Assembly: GCA_033239125.1 (NCBI GenBank)
Contig: BSWB01000001.1
Span: 7,390,501-7,454,500, forward strand
DNA length: 64,000 nt
Direction: 5' to 3'
Source: Fagopyrum homotropicum
Taxonomy: Eukaryota > Streptophyta > Magnoliopsida > Caryophyllales > Polygonaceae
Shown here: positions 34,843 to 45,902 of the stretch, piece by piece
How positions within the stretch are numbered: the first letter of the stretch is position 1
How the letters are laid out: each line of letters starts with the position of its first letter
Position numbers and translations under genes: made by a program
Notes under the pieces: generated by a model
What the model was told of the DNA's origin: nothing
Database searches by the model: none
Seen by the model: only the letters and a program-made list of their open reading frames with translations

Positions 34843-35268
34843 TACTATTCTTTAATTAACGTACATAAAGACAAATGTAATAAAAATAAATTAAAACGTA
34901 CCCCAATCTCGCTAGAAACGCGAGATGTCGCGCAACCTCGGACTACTCCCCCTAATCGCCCTCCACGAGAGCCCGTCCTCGCCCAACGTCGGCATCGGAA
35001 ACCGCTCGCCCGCGTCCCTCGCCGGAAAAACTGCCGGAGGACTCACCGCCGCCGTTGCCGGAGCGGCTGCCCCGGACCACACCTCCGTCTCTTCCCCGAG
35101 TTCGGACCATGGCTGGTGGTGATGTGTGTAAACGTCGTCGGAGTGGTTGGTGGTGGTCGTCTTCGTCGCCTTCTTCGTCGCCCTCGTCGTCGCCGGTAAG
35201 ATAGGTAAATTGTGGAAGCGAAATGAGGAAGACGACTGTCCGCCTTCGCGATATGGAGGCGAAGATAC

Positions 35269-35347
35269 CTACGCCTACGCATTACGTACGCGTAGTAACT
35301 TTCCAAACGACAGAAAGTTACTACGCGTACGTAATGCGTAGGCGTAG
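35269..35347. repeat. Perfect inverted repeat, arms 35 nt, spacer 9 nt
   Basis: Arms 35269-35303 and 35313-35347 are exact reverse complements (35 of 35). They include CTACGCCTACGCATTACG. A further CTACGC-type unit follows at 35380-35455. This is the right-end counterpart of the hairpin at 26448. Confidence 0.95.
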
Positions 35348-35510
35348 TTACTTCTCTCAATTTTGAATTGAGAAAGTCTTTACGCCTACGCGCTACGTAC
35401 GCGTAGCGACTTTCGCCTCAGAAGTTGATCCATTTTCTACGCGTACGCAACGCGTAGTCGTGTAAAGGGTACAAATAGAATGAAATGGTGGGTACGAATA
35501 GCAATCTCGC

Positions 35511-35519
35511 TCTAGATGG
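35511..35519. repeat. MULE target-site duplication, right copy (9 bp)
   Basis: TCTAGATGG, identical to 26296-26304. Confidence 0.85.
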
Positions 35520-35844
35520 GGGATCTTATTAGCACCCCAAAATAGGGCTGCTAACCTGCTAGTCTAGGGGCTGCTAACTTGCTAGACTACTAAGCACAAC
35601 TGTTAAATCACCAGTACTTTTCCATGTGACTTGGACATGAAATCAAAATTGTTAAGTATTAACGTCTACTTTTGCATGTCACTTTTATTAGGGTTTTGTG
35701 TGGTTGAATTTTGGGATCTTATTAGAGTTTTGTGTGTTATAGTGGTGTTAATTATATTAATAAAAATAATGGTGTTAATATGAATTAATATTAAAAATAA
35801 TCTTAACCAACGTATATAAGTAAGGGTTATCTAAGCTATAGGTC

Positions 35845-36489
35845 TATTGACGGCAGTGGATGACCATGACCGCCACCCGAACCATCACCCGGAATTGTAC
35901 ATCCCACCCAACCCACAACCCGCATCCAATCCACCCACATCCGTCGGATGAAGCGGGTGGATCGTGTGGGATTTTGGGTGTTTTGCACTTCATTTATAAA
36001 TTGTAAAAAATTGAATATTTTTATTGAAATCAAGAACACACATAAATCCAAATAAAAAAAATAATATAAAATGTACATGATATCAAGTAAAACACTATAA
36101 CAAAGCAAGATCTAAAAAAAAAAAAGCAAGATCTAAATTTTTTTTTTTTTATAATGAATCAATAATAAGGATCAAAATATATTAGAAATCCAAAGAAAAT
36201 AAACTAGGAAAGAAAATATAGGTTTTAATTTAATATAATTATATAGTGAGAAAATAATGGTAAAAGTTTAATAATATAAAACTACAAATACTAAAAAATA
36301 TGTATATAATTTTAAGCAGGTGAATACGGGTCGGATGGATGATGGGTCGGGTGATGGGTGGATGAAACGTTCACCCGCATCCGAACCGATCCACCACCCG
36401 CTTTCACCCGCCTTTTAACGGGTTTTCATCCTTTTTCGTTGGATCGGGTGGTCGGATATTCGTCGGGTACGGGTGAAATTGTCATTCCA
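35845..36489. mobile_element. Non-autonomous DNA element with CACCCG/CGGGTG ends
   Basis: Starts TATTGACGGCAGTGGATG and ends GGGTGAAATTGTCATTCCA. Dense CCACCC/GGGTGG words sit near both ends (35870-35980 and 36320-36475). ATAGGTC flanks both sides (35838-35844, 36490-36496), with an eighth base mismatched. This suggests an hAT-like or similar element; the superfamily is uncertain. Confidence 0.5.
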
Positions 36490-36840
36490 ATAGGTCGAGC
36501 ATATTGTTGTCGGGTTGAGTGACCCCCACCATGTGTAGTTCATATTGGTATAAGAAGGTGAAACAAAATAAACAAGTATAATAACTTGTTAAGTTAATAA
36601 CAAGTTAAATTAATAACAAGTTGGTTGAACAACACTAATAAGCAAATATAACAAGTTAATATTAATAAGTTGATAACAAGTTAAGTTAAATAAACGGGTT
36701 AAGTGAGTTAAATAAAGTTCAAGAAATATACGAAATTAAAATAAACGGGTTAAACAAAGTTCAAAAAATATAACAAAAGTTAAATAAACGGGTTAAACAA
36801 AATAAACGGGTTAAACGAGTTACAAGTGATATTATCACTT
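36490..36840. repeat. Low-complexity AACAAGTTAA / AAACGGGTTAA repeats
   Basis: Words AACAAGTTAAGTTAATAAC and ATAAACGGGTTAAAC recur irregularly. No gene. Confidence 0.7.
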
Positions 36841-36869
36841 CATCTTACAAACGTTGATCACACACTCGT

Positions 36870-37427
36870 GAACTCGTTTGTAAAGCAATGACAACCGGAT
36901 ACGAACACATTCCACATCCCCTTTGGTGAAATGCCGATAACACTTCACTACGTTTTCAAATCATCGGTTTATCAATTGACGGTAACGACATGTTCGTCAT
37001 CCCTTCGGAGTTTGAGATCCAACAACGAGCGATAAACTTATTTGGATTCTAGGATGACGACGCTTGGTATCTAATCTATCGGAAGGGCGGGTTTGTGACG
37101 GCAAAACTCAGATAACAGCTTGTGTCGTTAAACATACAATGTTATAGGGGCGGAAATTGAGGGTTTGGATGCAAGTGAGGTCGTATGGGAACCATACGAC
37201 CTAGCTGCATTGGACCCGATATCTATGTACAACAGTACAGGGGTACAATCTATTTAGGTCCATTCGTCGAGCCATATCATTTAGACAGAGTCGCCCGTCA
37301 ATATATTCGAGTGCAGCAGATTCCTGTGGAACCCAACCGCCCATTGCGTTTGGAGAGAAGCCGAGTAATCGTTAATGATTTTACAAAATTTGTTCATGTT
37401 ATTTCATATTTTCCACGTATGATGTAA
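36870..37427 (+). pseudogene. Decayed PMD gene on the plus strand
   Basis: In broken frames the plus strand reads FGEMPITLHYV then GLSIDGNDMF (36925-36990), the same core motif as the PMD gene in the MULE (ISITLHDV...GLRIDGDEV). Downstream, 37185-37427 reads GPFVEPYHLDRVARQYIRVQ and QIPVEPNRP, matching the family's ...LRQFG..Q.IP region. Stops and frame changes between them show decay. It lies outside the MULE and in the other orientation, so it is a separate relic. Confidence 0.65.
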
Positions 37428-37969
37428 ATTTTAAAATTTTAAAGTGGATCTTATTTAAATTGTTTGTTCTTATTATTTTCGGTCAACCGAATAATCGGTA
37501 ACGATTTTACAAAATTTGTATTGAAAAAACTTAACAAACAAAAATTAAATTATGTCGCTCGATAATACTAAATATAGCGATATACAACTTTAAAGTGTAT
37601 ATATATATATTACTTAAAATCAATCGATTCCGCTCACGATATTTTTATAAAACAATACAACGATTTTGCTGGTGAATTGAAATTACAACAAAACCAATTA
37701 AAAAATGAAAGCTAGTAATCACTAATTACAATCTTCAGTACCCTCCACAAACCATTGAAAAGATCGAAACAAAGTAATTATGATTACAATCATCTGAGTT
37801 GACAATTTTCAAATGAAAGGGGACTTTTAATGGGTGCTAATAGTACAGCTCTTTTAGATTTACGCCTTATCAAAGGTTGAGATTTTAGATGACTATTTTA
37901 AAACAGTGTTACCTTAATCTGATCATTAAAATTGGTTAATTTTTTTTAAACTATCTTATATAAATTATA

Positions 37970-38410
37970 GGAGAAACACTTAATGTCACGTGTCTAACCA
38001 TGAGAACTCTAATTGTCACGTGTCATTTTAGCAATTAACAACAACCCAAAAATCTTAATTAAGTTTCTTAATTACTTAAAAAGTAATAAATTTTACAGTC
38101 AGATTTTTAAAAAAAAGTTAACAATATATCTGACACAATTTAAATTTATAAATTTAAAAAAAAAATTAAAGATTTAAATAAAAAGTTTTATATCATCATT
38201 TAGAAAAATCAATTACTTAATAAGTAAATAAGTTGTTGAAATTCATTTGTTAGAATTAAATTATTGTTGGATGAAGATACGCATCATTACTATTGCACAC
38301 CAATTTTTTTTATACTTTAACCTTACATTATATATATATATATATATCATAATATTTATTATAATTTAAATTTAAAATACAATCCGCACAAGGTGCGGGT
38401 AATACACTAG
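37970..38410 (+). mobile_element. Helitron 3' end (left end not found)
   Basis: The sequence CCGCACAAGGTGCGGG (38384-38399) forms a short hairpin 7 bp before CTAG at 38407-38410, followed by T: the Helitron 3' signature. The 5' TC end was not identified, so the start given is only the beginning of similar AT-rich sequence. Confidence 0.5.
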
Positions 38411-38886
38411 TTATACATACTAAAAGAGAGTACGGATTTTGCAGACGTGACGTGCTGTGTAAGCAATATAGAAATGTAGCTCCCACAATTTTTTTTGCCA
38501 ATAAATTCTTTATTTTATAAACTAATTTTAAACCAGAGACTTTATTTATTAAACTATCAGTCCGTTATTGAAAAATTTCACCTAACTTTTTTTTTTTTTC
38601 CAACCAATCTATTTTTTGGACAATAAATTTTTAGTTTTTAAACTATTTTAAGCTAGATAATCTTTTGTTATCGGTCTGATCTATTTACGTTAAATTTTTT
38701 GAGGATTTTGTTATCCCACATCGATTAGTTACTAAGGTTGATGATTTTAGAACTTGTATAAATAGGGAGTCTAAAGAGTATACAAATAAAACATTTCTTG
38801 ACTTTTTGGTTAATTTCAAGTACAATTATTATTCATATCGGAGTAATATATATATAATGTGGGATTGTTATCCTACAATTATCAGG
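38411..38886. repeat. Repeat block shared with 45903-47180
   Basis: Contains TTATCCCACATCGATTAG, TATAAATAGGGAG and AGAGTATACAAATAAAACATT. Closely similar blocks lie near 46000-46130, 46770-46900 and 46970-47080. The promoter-like TATAAATA and CCCACATCG wording suggest LTR-derived DNA. The solo LTR is inserted in one such block. Confidence 0.5.
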
Positions 38887-38891
38887 GTCCT
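38887..38891. repeat. Solo-LTR target-site duplication, left copy
   Basis: GTCCT, matching 45898-45902. Confidence 0.75.
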
Positions 38892-40318
38892 TGTAATATC
38901 CGGAATTTTTATTCCGTTCATTTCTGTAACAAACCCGATCTCGATCAGTTGATCCATATCCGTCTACTTAGTTAGACACATTATTAAAAAATTTATCATT
39001 TTATGTAGATTTCCTTCACATAAAATGATAGAATCTTTTAAAAGTTTATCATTTTATGTAGCTTACCTTCACATAAAATAATAAGTTTAGCCCTAATTTA
39101 GAATATGACAAGGCCCGGACAAGTCTGTGACAAGCCCAGACAGGCTGTTGACAGCCCAGCGCCCAGTGTCCGCCTCAGCCCAGCAGCGCCATCTTGCACA
39201 GCCCAGAAACTCGCCAGTTTCAGCAGCTTGTCCGCAGCCCAGCGTCCAGCCCAGCGGAGTGTGCAGCTGCCTTACCTTCTTCAGCAGCTCCAGCCCAATA
39301 CTTACTTGCCTCTGCCCAGCCAGCCCAGGAAACGTCCCAGCCCATGTACCACTTCAGCTGAAGAAACCCTGCGGACTCATACTTTCAGCCGTTACATTTC
39401 CGTGCCCCTTCTATCCAAGCCAGCGGTTTCTTCTGCACAAATTACGCCATGATTTACGTAATCAGCTCCGTGTCTCTCTCCCTCTTCGATCGTCCAGCAA
39501 GTGCAACGACAGCTCCACGTCTCTCTCTCCCTCTTCGATCTTCCAACAAGTGCAATGACAACTCCAGTCTCGCTCTCTCATCGATCTTCCAACAGTCCAG
39601 ACGATCCTCTCCTGTGCAGCAGCGACGACCCAGGGAGTAGGGCATCGACACCAGCCCAGACGTTCCCTCCTGTGCAACAGCAGGTTCAACAGCAACCTCA
39701 CTACTACAAAAATTCCCCTAGACCTCGCTTATGTTGGAGCGGTTTGAAAGAACCGTGATAAAAGGTATTTTCGGACCACGGTTATATGCATAACCGAGGT
39801 TAATTGATTTTTCTTTTTTTAAAAAATTTTTTAGACCCCGGTTATATAATTTAACTGGGGTATTAAAATTTCGGAACCCGGTTATATTACTAACCGTGGT
39901 AACAAAACGATTTCGGACCCCGGTTCTAAAATAACCGTTGTAAACTATCCTAATAGAACGGCGTCGTTTTAAGCCCTGCATCTGTGCGCGCAGTTGCGTT
40001 TTCCCAGCCCTAACCATCGACTTTCAGTCTCCGACCGCAAGCGGGCGATTTTTCCTTCGGCGTTTCTCCCTTAGACGTCAAACGGACTGCTTCACTCTTC
40101 TTCTCCAGTTACTCAACAGGTTAAGGCCGCCGGCCATACACTCTTCTCTTCTCCACTACTTTCACTTCTCAATTCAATTTGGTTCTCCATTCTCGCGCAG
40201 AGCGGCAGAAGACAACGGAGTAGTGACGAAAGTATGAAACCTAAATCTCTCGTTGGGGCTGCTTCTCAAACATACTCCTGTAAATAGTAACCACTTCATT
40301 GCTATACTTGAAGCCGCA

Positions 40319-42517
40319 ATGTCATCAATTGTGTCTTTCAATGATGCTTATGTACGGTCAGATTATCATGCACTGTTCACGGCAGCCCAAGATACAATGG
40401 AGGTGAGTTTCATTTGGTTATGTGTTTGATTTCAGATCTGTTACTTGTATTTAGACAAGATGATGAACTTCTTCATCTATCTTTGGCTGTAGTTCCTGAG
40501 CAAGAAGTAGAAAAATGACTTAAGTGCATGGACTATTAGGGTTGTCCTTGGAAATGACTTACATACAGATGAAAGCTTTGTGGTTACCTTCCCAACTTCA
40601 CATATTCTTCAGATTTTTTTTCTTTGCTTGATTTGAATGCACACATAATCATATTGCAAATGGAATTACCATCTGTTGAATGCTGGTTGAGTTAAATTGA
40701 TGGTAAATTTGATCGACTTCAGTTTCATTTATAAGTTGCTGAGGTATGGCTGCTAGTTGTTGCTTTCTTTTTTCGGTTGTGTAATGGTATATTGCAATTC
40801 TCAAAAGCTGCAGGCCGTTTAAAGGAGTTGATATCCAGTCTACCTATAGCAACCAAAGAAGATGACATCGAGGAAGCTGCAAATCGGCTACAGAAAATAG
40901 ACATACTAAGAATAATCCGGATTCATCTTCAGCTACATCATCTGGGGTAGTTAACACAAACGAAGCCGATCCATTTGGGCTTGATGATTTGTTGTCTAGT
41001 AAAGCAGGGAAAGATGAGAAAACAAAGGGGAAGGATACAATATCCAAAATAAGCAAAGATGAAGAGACCACGACAGATGAGAAAACAAAGGTGACTTGTT
41101 TAGATCTGATTTGGAGCTACTATCTTCAAATGGGTCTTTCTCTATAGGAAAATACTTGTTTACAATATCCAAAATAAGCAAAGATGAAGAGACCACGACA
41201 GATGAGAAAACAAAGGTGACTTGTTTAGATCTAAACAAAGGTGACTTGTTTAGATCTGATTTGGAGCTACTATCTTCAAATGGGTAAAAAGAACCAGTCT
41301 ATGATTTGGAGCTCATACACTAATCAGATTTCAATGTTGAGTTGTTTAACTGCTACTTCCTTTCATAGAACTGAAAATATATTGCTTTGAGCATTCATAT
41401 CCTCTGGGTTTTTACTTATATGATTTACTGTCTTCCTGTTACTTGAATTTTACAAACTGCAAACATTCGTCTAGGATTTTATGCTTTCAAATAAATAAAA
41501 AATGTATAGAAATTTATGACTTCTCTCTCTTTTGGTTCAGTAATGACCAAGGCTTCCAAAGTTGAATGACTTACAAAGTTCCTTATATTTCTTAATTAAT
41601 TGAAAGATAATCTTTAGTAATGGCCAAGGCTTCCAAAGTTCCTTATATTTCTTATTTATCTACTGGCCGGTGTTTCTATTGGAAAAGGAATTGGCATACA
41701 ACTAAAAAAACATCAGATTTGGGATTCTTGTATCAAAAGATAGTCTTTTGTTGTTCTTGTTGTTGCTTGTTATACTGGATGTTAAGAGACCTTGTTGTTG
41801 CAGGATATATCTAGTGTTGTTAAAGAAGTGTGGTTGATTACCTTCCTTGAAAAATGCATTAACTGGTTCAGTAATTTAATCTTTAGTGTTGTTGCAGGAT
41901 ATCATTGAATGACTTACAAAATGAAAAAGAACATTTTTTTCTCTAAAGAGACAAATATTAACTATGGTTATTCTTTTTATGTATTTTGAGAATATTGAGT
42001 TTTAACAGGAGTTGGAGAAACACATATCTCCTAATTGGAATCCACATTGGTAGGAAACTTGATTTCATTCTTGTTGTAGGGTTATTTCCAGTCCATGTTA
42101 GTTTTTTTTTCTTTCCTTCTGTACATCTAACCCAATATTGGAGAAATTGAGTATCAGCTTTGCTACAGATCTCTAAGATCACCCTTCTTGCAAGAAATCG
42201 AGAAAGCTGCTGAAAAAGGTAAACTTACTGAGCTTGTTCTTCTGGTCATATGGAACCGACTTGATCTTGCTCGACGTGATGTATGTCTTGTTTTCTCTTC
42301 TTTACATTTTAACCATTTAACATGAACTGAATATGTTAAGCAAAATGGCTATCTAATTGAAAATGAGGTTTCTCGGAGAGATTTATCTTTGATTGATAAA
42401 CCTATTAAAAATTTTCTATCTTCACTCTATTACTCCCATAACCGCTGAACTGATTTCTGTTTGCAGGATGAGAAAGACGCAATCCGAAGTCTTGATCTTT
42501 TGTACAGAAGAATTGAG
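40319..42517 (+). pseudogene. Captured host-gene fragments inside the CACTA element
   Basis: Recognisable exon-like pieces with splice sites still in place: 40319-40402 (ATG start, MSSIVSFNDAYV, donor GTGAGT); about 40490 (FLSKK then stop); about 40813-41095 (LKELISSLPIATKEDD, a frame change near 40905, ADPFGLDDLLSSKAGKDEK); about 42183-42280 (FLQEIEKAAEKGKLTELV, WNRLDLARRD, donor GTATGT); and 42467-42517 (DEKDAIRSLDLLYRRIE, acceptor TTGCAG, donor GTATG). Retained introns show capture at the DNA level. The parent looks like a conserved plant protein that I cannot name. Frame breaks and missing exons mean no intact product. Confidence 0.7.
41032..41286. repeat. Internal duplication within the captured gene
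   Basis: ATACAATATCCAAAATAAGC ... GAGAAAACAAAGGTGACTTG occurs at about 41036-41099 and 41161-41224. The next segment (GACTTGTTTAGATCTGATTTGGAG...) is present at 41095-41131 and 41239-41283. Each unit is close to 100-125 bp. Confidence 0.85.
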
Positions 42518-43929
42518 GTATGTTTTTTTGCATGAAACAAATGCCATATAGACCATACCTTTATTTATCTTGTTGCTGGTTGAACATAACATTTTGGCAT
42601 CAATTTTTATCTACTATGCTTTGTGTGTTTCCAGATTTTGCTGTGATCTATGTCATCTTATTTGACATTCTAGACTGAGACGTGTGAATTTTTTTTCCTA
42701 CAATGTGATGCTTGCTATTTTTTTCCACATTGTGATGGTTGTTGATTTTTTTCACTCTAGGTTGCAGCCTGCAGGTGAATTCCAATTGAAAACATGGCTG
42801 GAAATTGACAACAATGAACATGGTCAGAAACGGTGTGCAAAGAGAAGAGGAGCTCAAGTGTGAGGCTTGTTGTCCTGGTTTGATGAAAGACGAGGAAGGT
42901 TGCTGCTTGCTCTTGGTGTGGATGAAGGAACCAGAGGAGAAGGGTGATGGGTGAAGAGGTTCTAGGCGATAGAGGGCTGACATCAGCAATAATAGTAGAT
43001 GTCAAGGATAAGGATAATTATCAGGAATGACCACGACAAATGATGTTTGTGCCATTTTCCCTTTGTGTTAGGTAAGGGCTCTCAGTACATCACCTGGTTA
43101 CCTATATCACAAAGAAGCAGGTACTTGAAGTGACAGGTCTTCTCCTGTTCATATTCGAGATGTTTGGGTGAATTTGTATAAACTGGTTATATTTGGAGTA
43201 CCTTGAAGTAGTACAACATGTGAAAGTTTTAATTAATTGAAATTGAATTATCATGAGATTATGCTTAATAGTGGTGTGATTTAAAATTGCAGCAATATCA
43301 TGCAGCCACGGTTCTTTAAAGAACCGTGGTGTTTTTTTAAAAAAAAATTTAGAATTGGGACCACGGTTATTTAAAATAACCGTGGTCCGACATTTTTTTT
43401 TTAAAAAAATAAAAATTGGACCCCGGTTATTTATAAAAAACCGGGGTCCGAAAATGACCCTGGTTTTTTTATAATAACCGGGGTCCGACTTTTACCCCGG
43501 TTTTTTAAAATAACCGGGGTCCGACTTTTACCCCAGTTATTAAAAAACCGGGGTCCAAAAATATTAACTCGGTGACATTTACCGGGGTGCGAACGCTCGG
43601 ACCTCGCTCCCGTTAACCACGCTTCCTTAACCGGGTTCCCATGTAGAAAATAACCGGGGTCTAGGAGGGGTATTTGTACTAGTGCCTTGAGCCATCGTTA
43701 ATCCCTCGCTCGAGTCTTGAAATCGGGTAAGGTGGATGCCCTTCTCTTTCTTGCACTTCCGCCCATGTAATTCATGCCTAATGAGTGCCCTTTTATGTCT
43801 CCTAAATCTACCCAGAACAGCCATAGAGGAGCTGGTACAGATTCATGCTGTTTCTTCCGAGTTTCAAGAATTGTTGAACAACCGACTTTGAGCCTAGATT
43901 TGGGTAAGTTAGACTTTTCTTTTGCTCCT

Positions 43930-44640
43930 GGTTTTTGGATATGTTGTTGTCGGTATTGCAGTGTAGAACATACTGAAATTTGAGCCTATTCTGAATTATA
44001 GTTTAGGAGATATGATTTTATCAAGTTGGCTTCTCATGCAGTTTTCTAAGTGTGCTGAGTTTGAGGAAAGTTGCTTGAGATGCAGTTTTGTGGAATAAAT
44101 TTGGAGGGGTTATTGACTTCTGTTAGACTTGAATTTTGGATATGATATAGTTGGCATATTGTGGTGGAACATATTAAAATTTGGAAAGAATCGGAGTTAC
44201 GGTTTGAGAGATATGGGGTTTCAAAGTTCAGTTTTATAAATGTACAGAGTTGAGAAAAATAGCATGGGATGCTGTTTTGTGAGATAGTTTTGAATAGGCT
44301 TTTGATCTCTGTTAGGCTTGAATTTTTGATATGATATAGTTGACATCTTGTTGTAGATCATATTAAAATTTGGGAAGAATCGGAGTTACGGTTCGAGAGT
44401 TATTGTGTTTCAAAGTTGACGTTTTTATATATGTGCTGAGTGTTGGGGGAAAACAGCAAGTGATGCTGTTTTGTGAGATGATTTTGAATAAGCTCTTGAT
44501 ATCCTTTCCGGATGAATTTTGGATATATTATAGTTAAGATTTTATAGTAGAACATATCAAAATTTGGGATAAATCCAGTGAGTGGTTTAGGAGTTATGAT
44601 TTTTCAAAGTGTACTCAGATTTTGGCTAAGTATAGGAAAC
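43930..44640. repeat. Four diverged tandem units of about 195 bp in the solo LTR
   Basis: The phrase GATATGATATAGTTG..AT ... AACATATTAAAATTTGG recurs at about 43937, 44138, 44328 and 44521, each followed by a GGAGTTACGGTTTGAGAG-like stretch and TGCTGTTTTGTG. Confidence 0.75.
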
Positions 44641-45897
44641 TTCAAGTGTTGTAACCAACTTTGGAATTTTTATAAAAATGATGGATGAACAGTTTTGAGA
44701 AATTCTTGCTCCTAAGGGTAGAGGGAACATCATAGATGATCTAGAGAATTGTTTCGGAATTTTTATAAGCTTTTACGAATTTTATATTTGAAACCGAAGT
44801 TAGACCTTTACGATCTTTCGGAAAATAGGAAAATAGGAAAAATGCCAGTTTGTAACCAAACTAAACTTTAGGAGTTAGAATATGATTTTAGAGTCTCAAA
44901 TAGAAGTTTAGACATGAATTTTGGAAATTCTGGGAGTTTCGGGACCAAGGGTAAAATAGTCATTTGACCCTAAATTGGTACTGTAACTAGTTATGTTTTA
45001 CTACGTTCTTTTATCTTAGAAGTCTTAGACTTGTAATTACGTGGGAGTGTGCTAATGCACTCATCTCCTTTGACAGGCAACTGAGTTGCTACAGTTTACA
45101 GAGCGAGTTTGGTTTACAGAGAGTCGAGCTTTATACCAGGTAAGTCCTTTGGGCTTACTTAGCTGACTTCTAAATATGAGCATGAATGATGATAGTGGTG
45201 TGTGATTGAGATGTTAGAGTTATAGGTTGTGATAAATATTTACCGACCTATACTTGGTCTAAGAGTAACGGGCGGTGGCATTCTGCTCAGTTAGCTTGCG
45301 AGCGCTGGGGGTTTCTTTAGGGACTAGTCCATACTCGGTTTGTAGTGATGCTACCGGCGGAGGTCAGCTAGACCTACACCCAGTTGGATAAGGAACGGAG
45401 GCGAGAACTGTTAATAGCTCTCGTGCCACAACTGTAAATTGAATAAGATGAATCACCTAATTAATAGATAATAAACGGTTGAGTGCCAGCATGATGTTTG
45501 TTTATTTTGTTTCTGCGTGTGTTTGTGATGTTGTTATTCTACTTATATTTGGATTGTTAGCTAACGGTTTATCCGGGTTGTAGATTTGTAGAGATAGACA
45601 GTTGCAGAGTGATCCGGAACGGATGGTCAGCCGGGTCCACGTACTCATTAGATGGGGACGGGGGAGTCTTCCATATGTCATGCATGTTATGTATCTTTAT
45701 ATATGTTTGTAAAGCTGTCACATGTGTACTTTCATACCAGTAAAAATATTATATTTTGGAAATTGTTTTTAATTACATTTGTGCCTTGTTGTAAGATCTT
45801 AGTGAAGTTGTTGTTAAACCAAGGTCGGGACCTATTGTGAGGTCCTAACCAGTAGCTCCTTGAGTTCTCAGAATTTGGGGTGTTACAGTCCTAATGT

Positions 45898-45902
45898 TTT
45901 TA
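45898..45902. repeat. Solo-LTR target-site duplication, right copy
   Basis: GTCCT, matching 38887-38891. Confidence 0.75.

Larger units (their letters stand above)
30019..35110 (-). pseudogene. Plant mobile domain (PMD, MAIN-like) gene inside the MULE, six exons, at least one frameshift
   Basis: Minus-strand pieces: candidate first exon 35110-35047 (MVRTRGRDGG, donor GTGAGT), then 32228-31767 (acidic, poly-Pro, ending HVARDIWVGQ), about 31675-31026 (PMD core: GLHGLLEMQWGGVDH, SFVERW-like stretch, ISITLHDVYHLLGLRIDG, ILAGCSLLLE), 30943-30774, 30700-30251 (VTWMPWG, MLRQFGHVQIVPP, WQMDEYFLDWF) and 30171-30019. PMD proteins such as MAIN/MAIL1 act in nuclear gene and transposon silencing, and relatives are known from transposons. 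Exon 30943-30774 is 170 nt, one short of a whole number of codons, and its wording changes frame near 30880. The joins 35047/32228 and 31767/31675 also fail to keep phase as I read them. So this copy is probably broken, unless other splice sites are used. Confidence 0.75.
26305..35510 (+). mobile_element. Autonomous-looking Mutator-like element carrying transposase and PMD gene, about 9.2 kb
   Basis: Flanked by the 9-bp direct repeat TCTAGATGG. Inverted ends share about 36 nt beginning TGCTATTCGTACCCACC (26309 onward and the reverse complement of about 35465-35505). Just inside each end lies a perfect hairpin repeat built on CTACGCCTACG. The transposase gene (26674-29578, plus) and a plant-mobile-domain gene (35110-30019, minus) are convergent, with about 440 bp of short tandem repeats between their 3' ends. 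A smaller MULE sits in the PMD gene's first intron. Intact TSD, ends and transposase suggest a fairly young insertion. Confidence 0.88.
39696..43687 (+). mobile_element. Non-autonomous CACTA element carrying host gene pieces, 3986 bp
   Basis: Ends CACTACTACAAAAATTCCCC (39699) and the reverse complement of CACTAGTACAAATACCCC (to 43684), with CCT duplicated on both sides (39696-39698, 43685-43687). The subterminal zones (39720-39940 and 43300-43670) are packed with CCCCGGTTAT / ATAACCGGGG and ACCACGGTTAT units, the usual CACTA transposase-binding repeats. No transposase is encoded. The interior holds exon-intron pieces of a cellular gene. Confidence 0.9.
38892..45897 (+). mobile_element. Solo LTR of a gypsy element (about 3.0 kb), split by a CACTA element
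   Basis: Starts TGTAATATCCGG at 38892 and ends GGGGTGTTACA at 45897, with GTCCT on both sides. The LTR parts are 38892-39698 and 43688-45897. The 3' part shares the layout of the Tekay-like LTR at 47186 (TTAGCTAACGGTTTAT; GGTCGGGACC.ATTGTGAGGTCCTA). No internal region or second LTR is present, so it arose by LTR-LTR recombination. Proline-rich frames in 39100-39760 reflect CAGCCC repeats and are not genes. Confidence 0.8.

Noticed and set aside
39105..39758. Pro/Ser-rich frames up to 143 codons
   Set aside because: They sit in LTR sequence with CAGCCC repeats and overlap each other in several frames.
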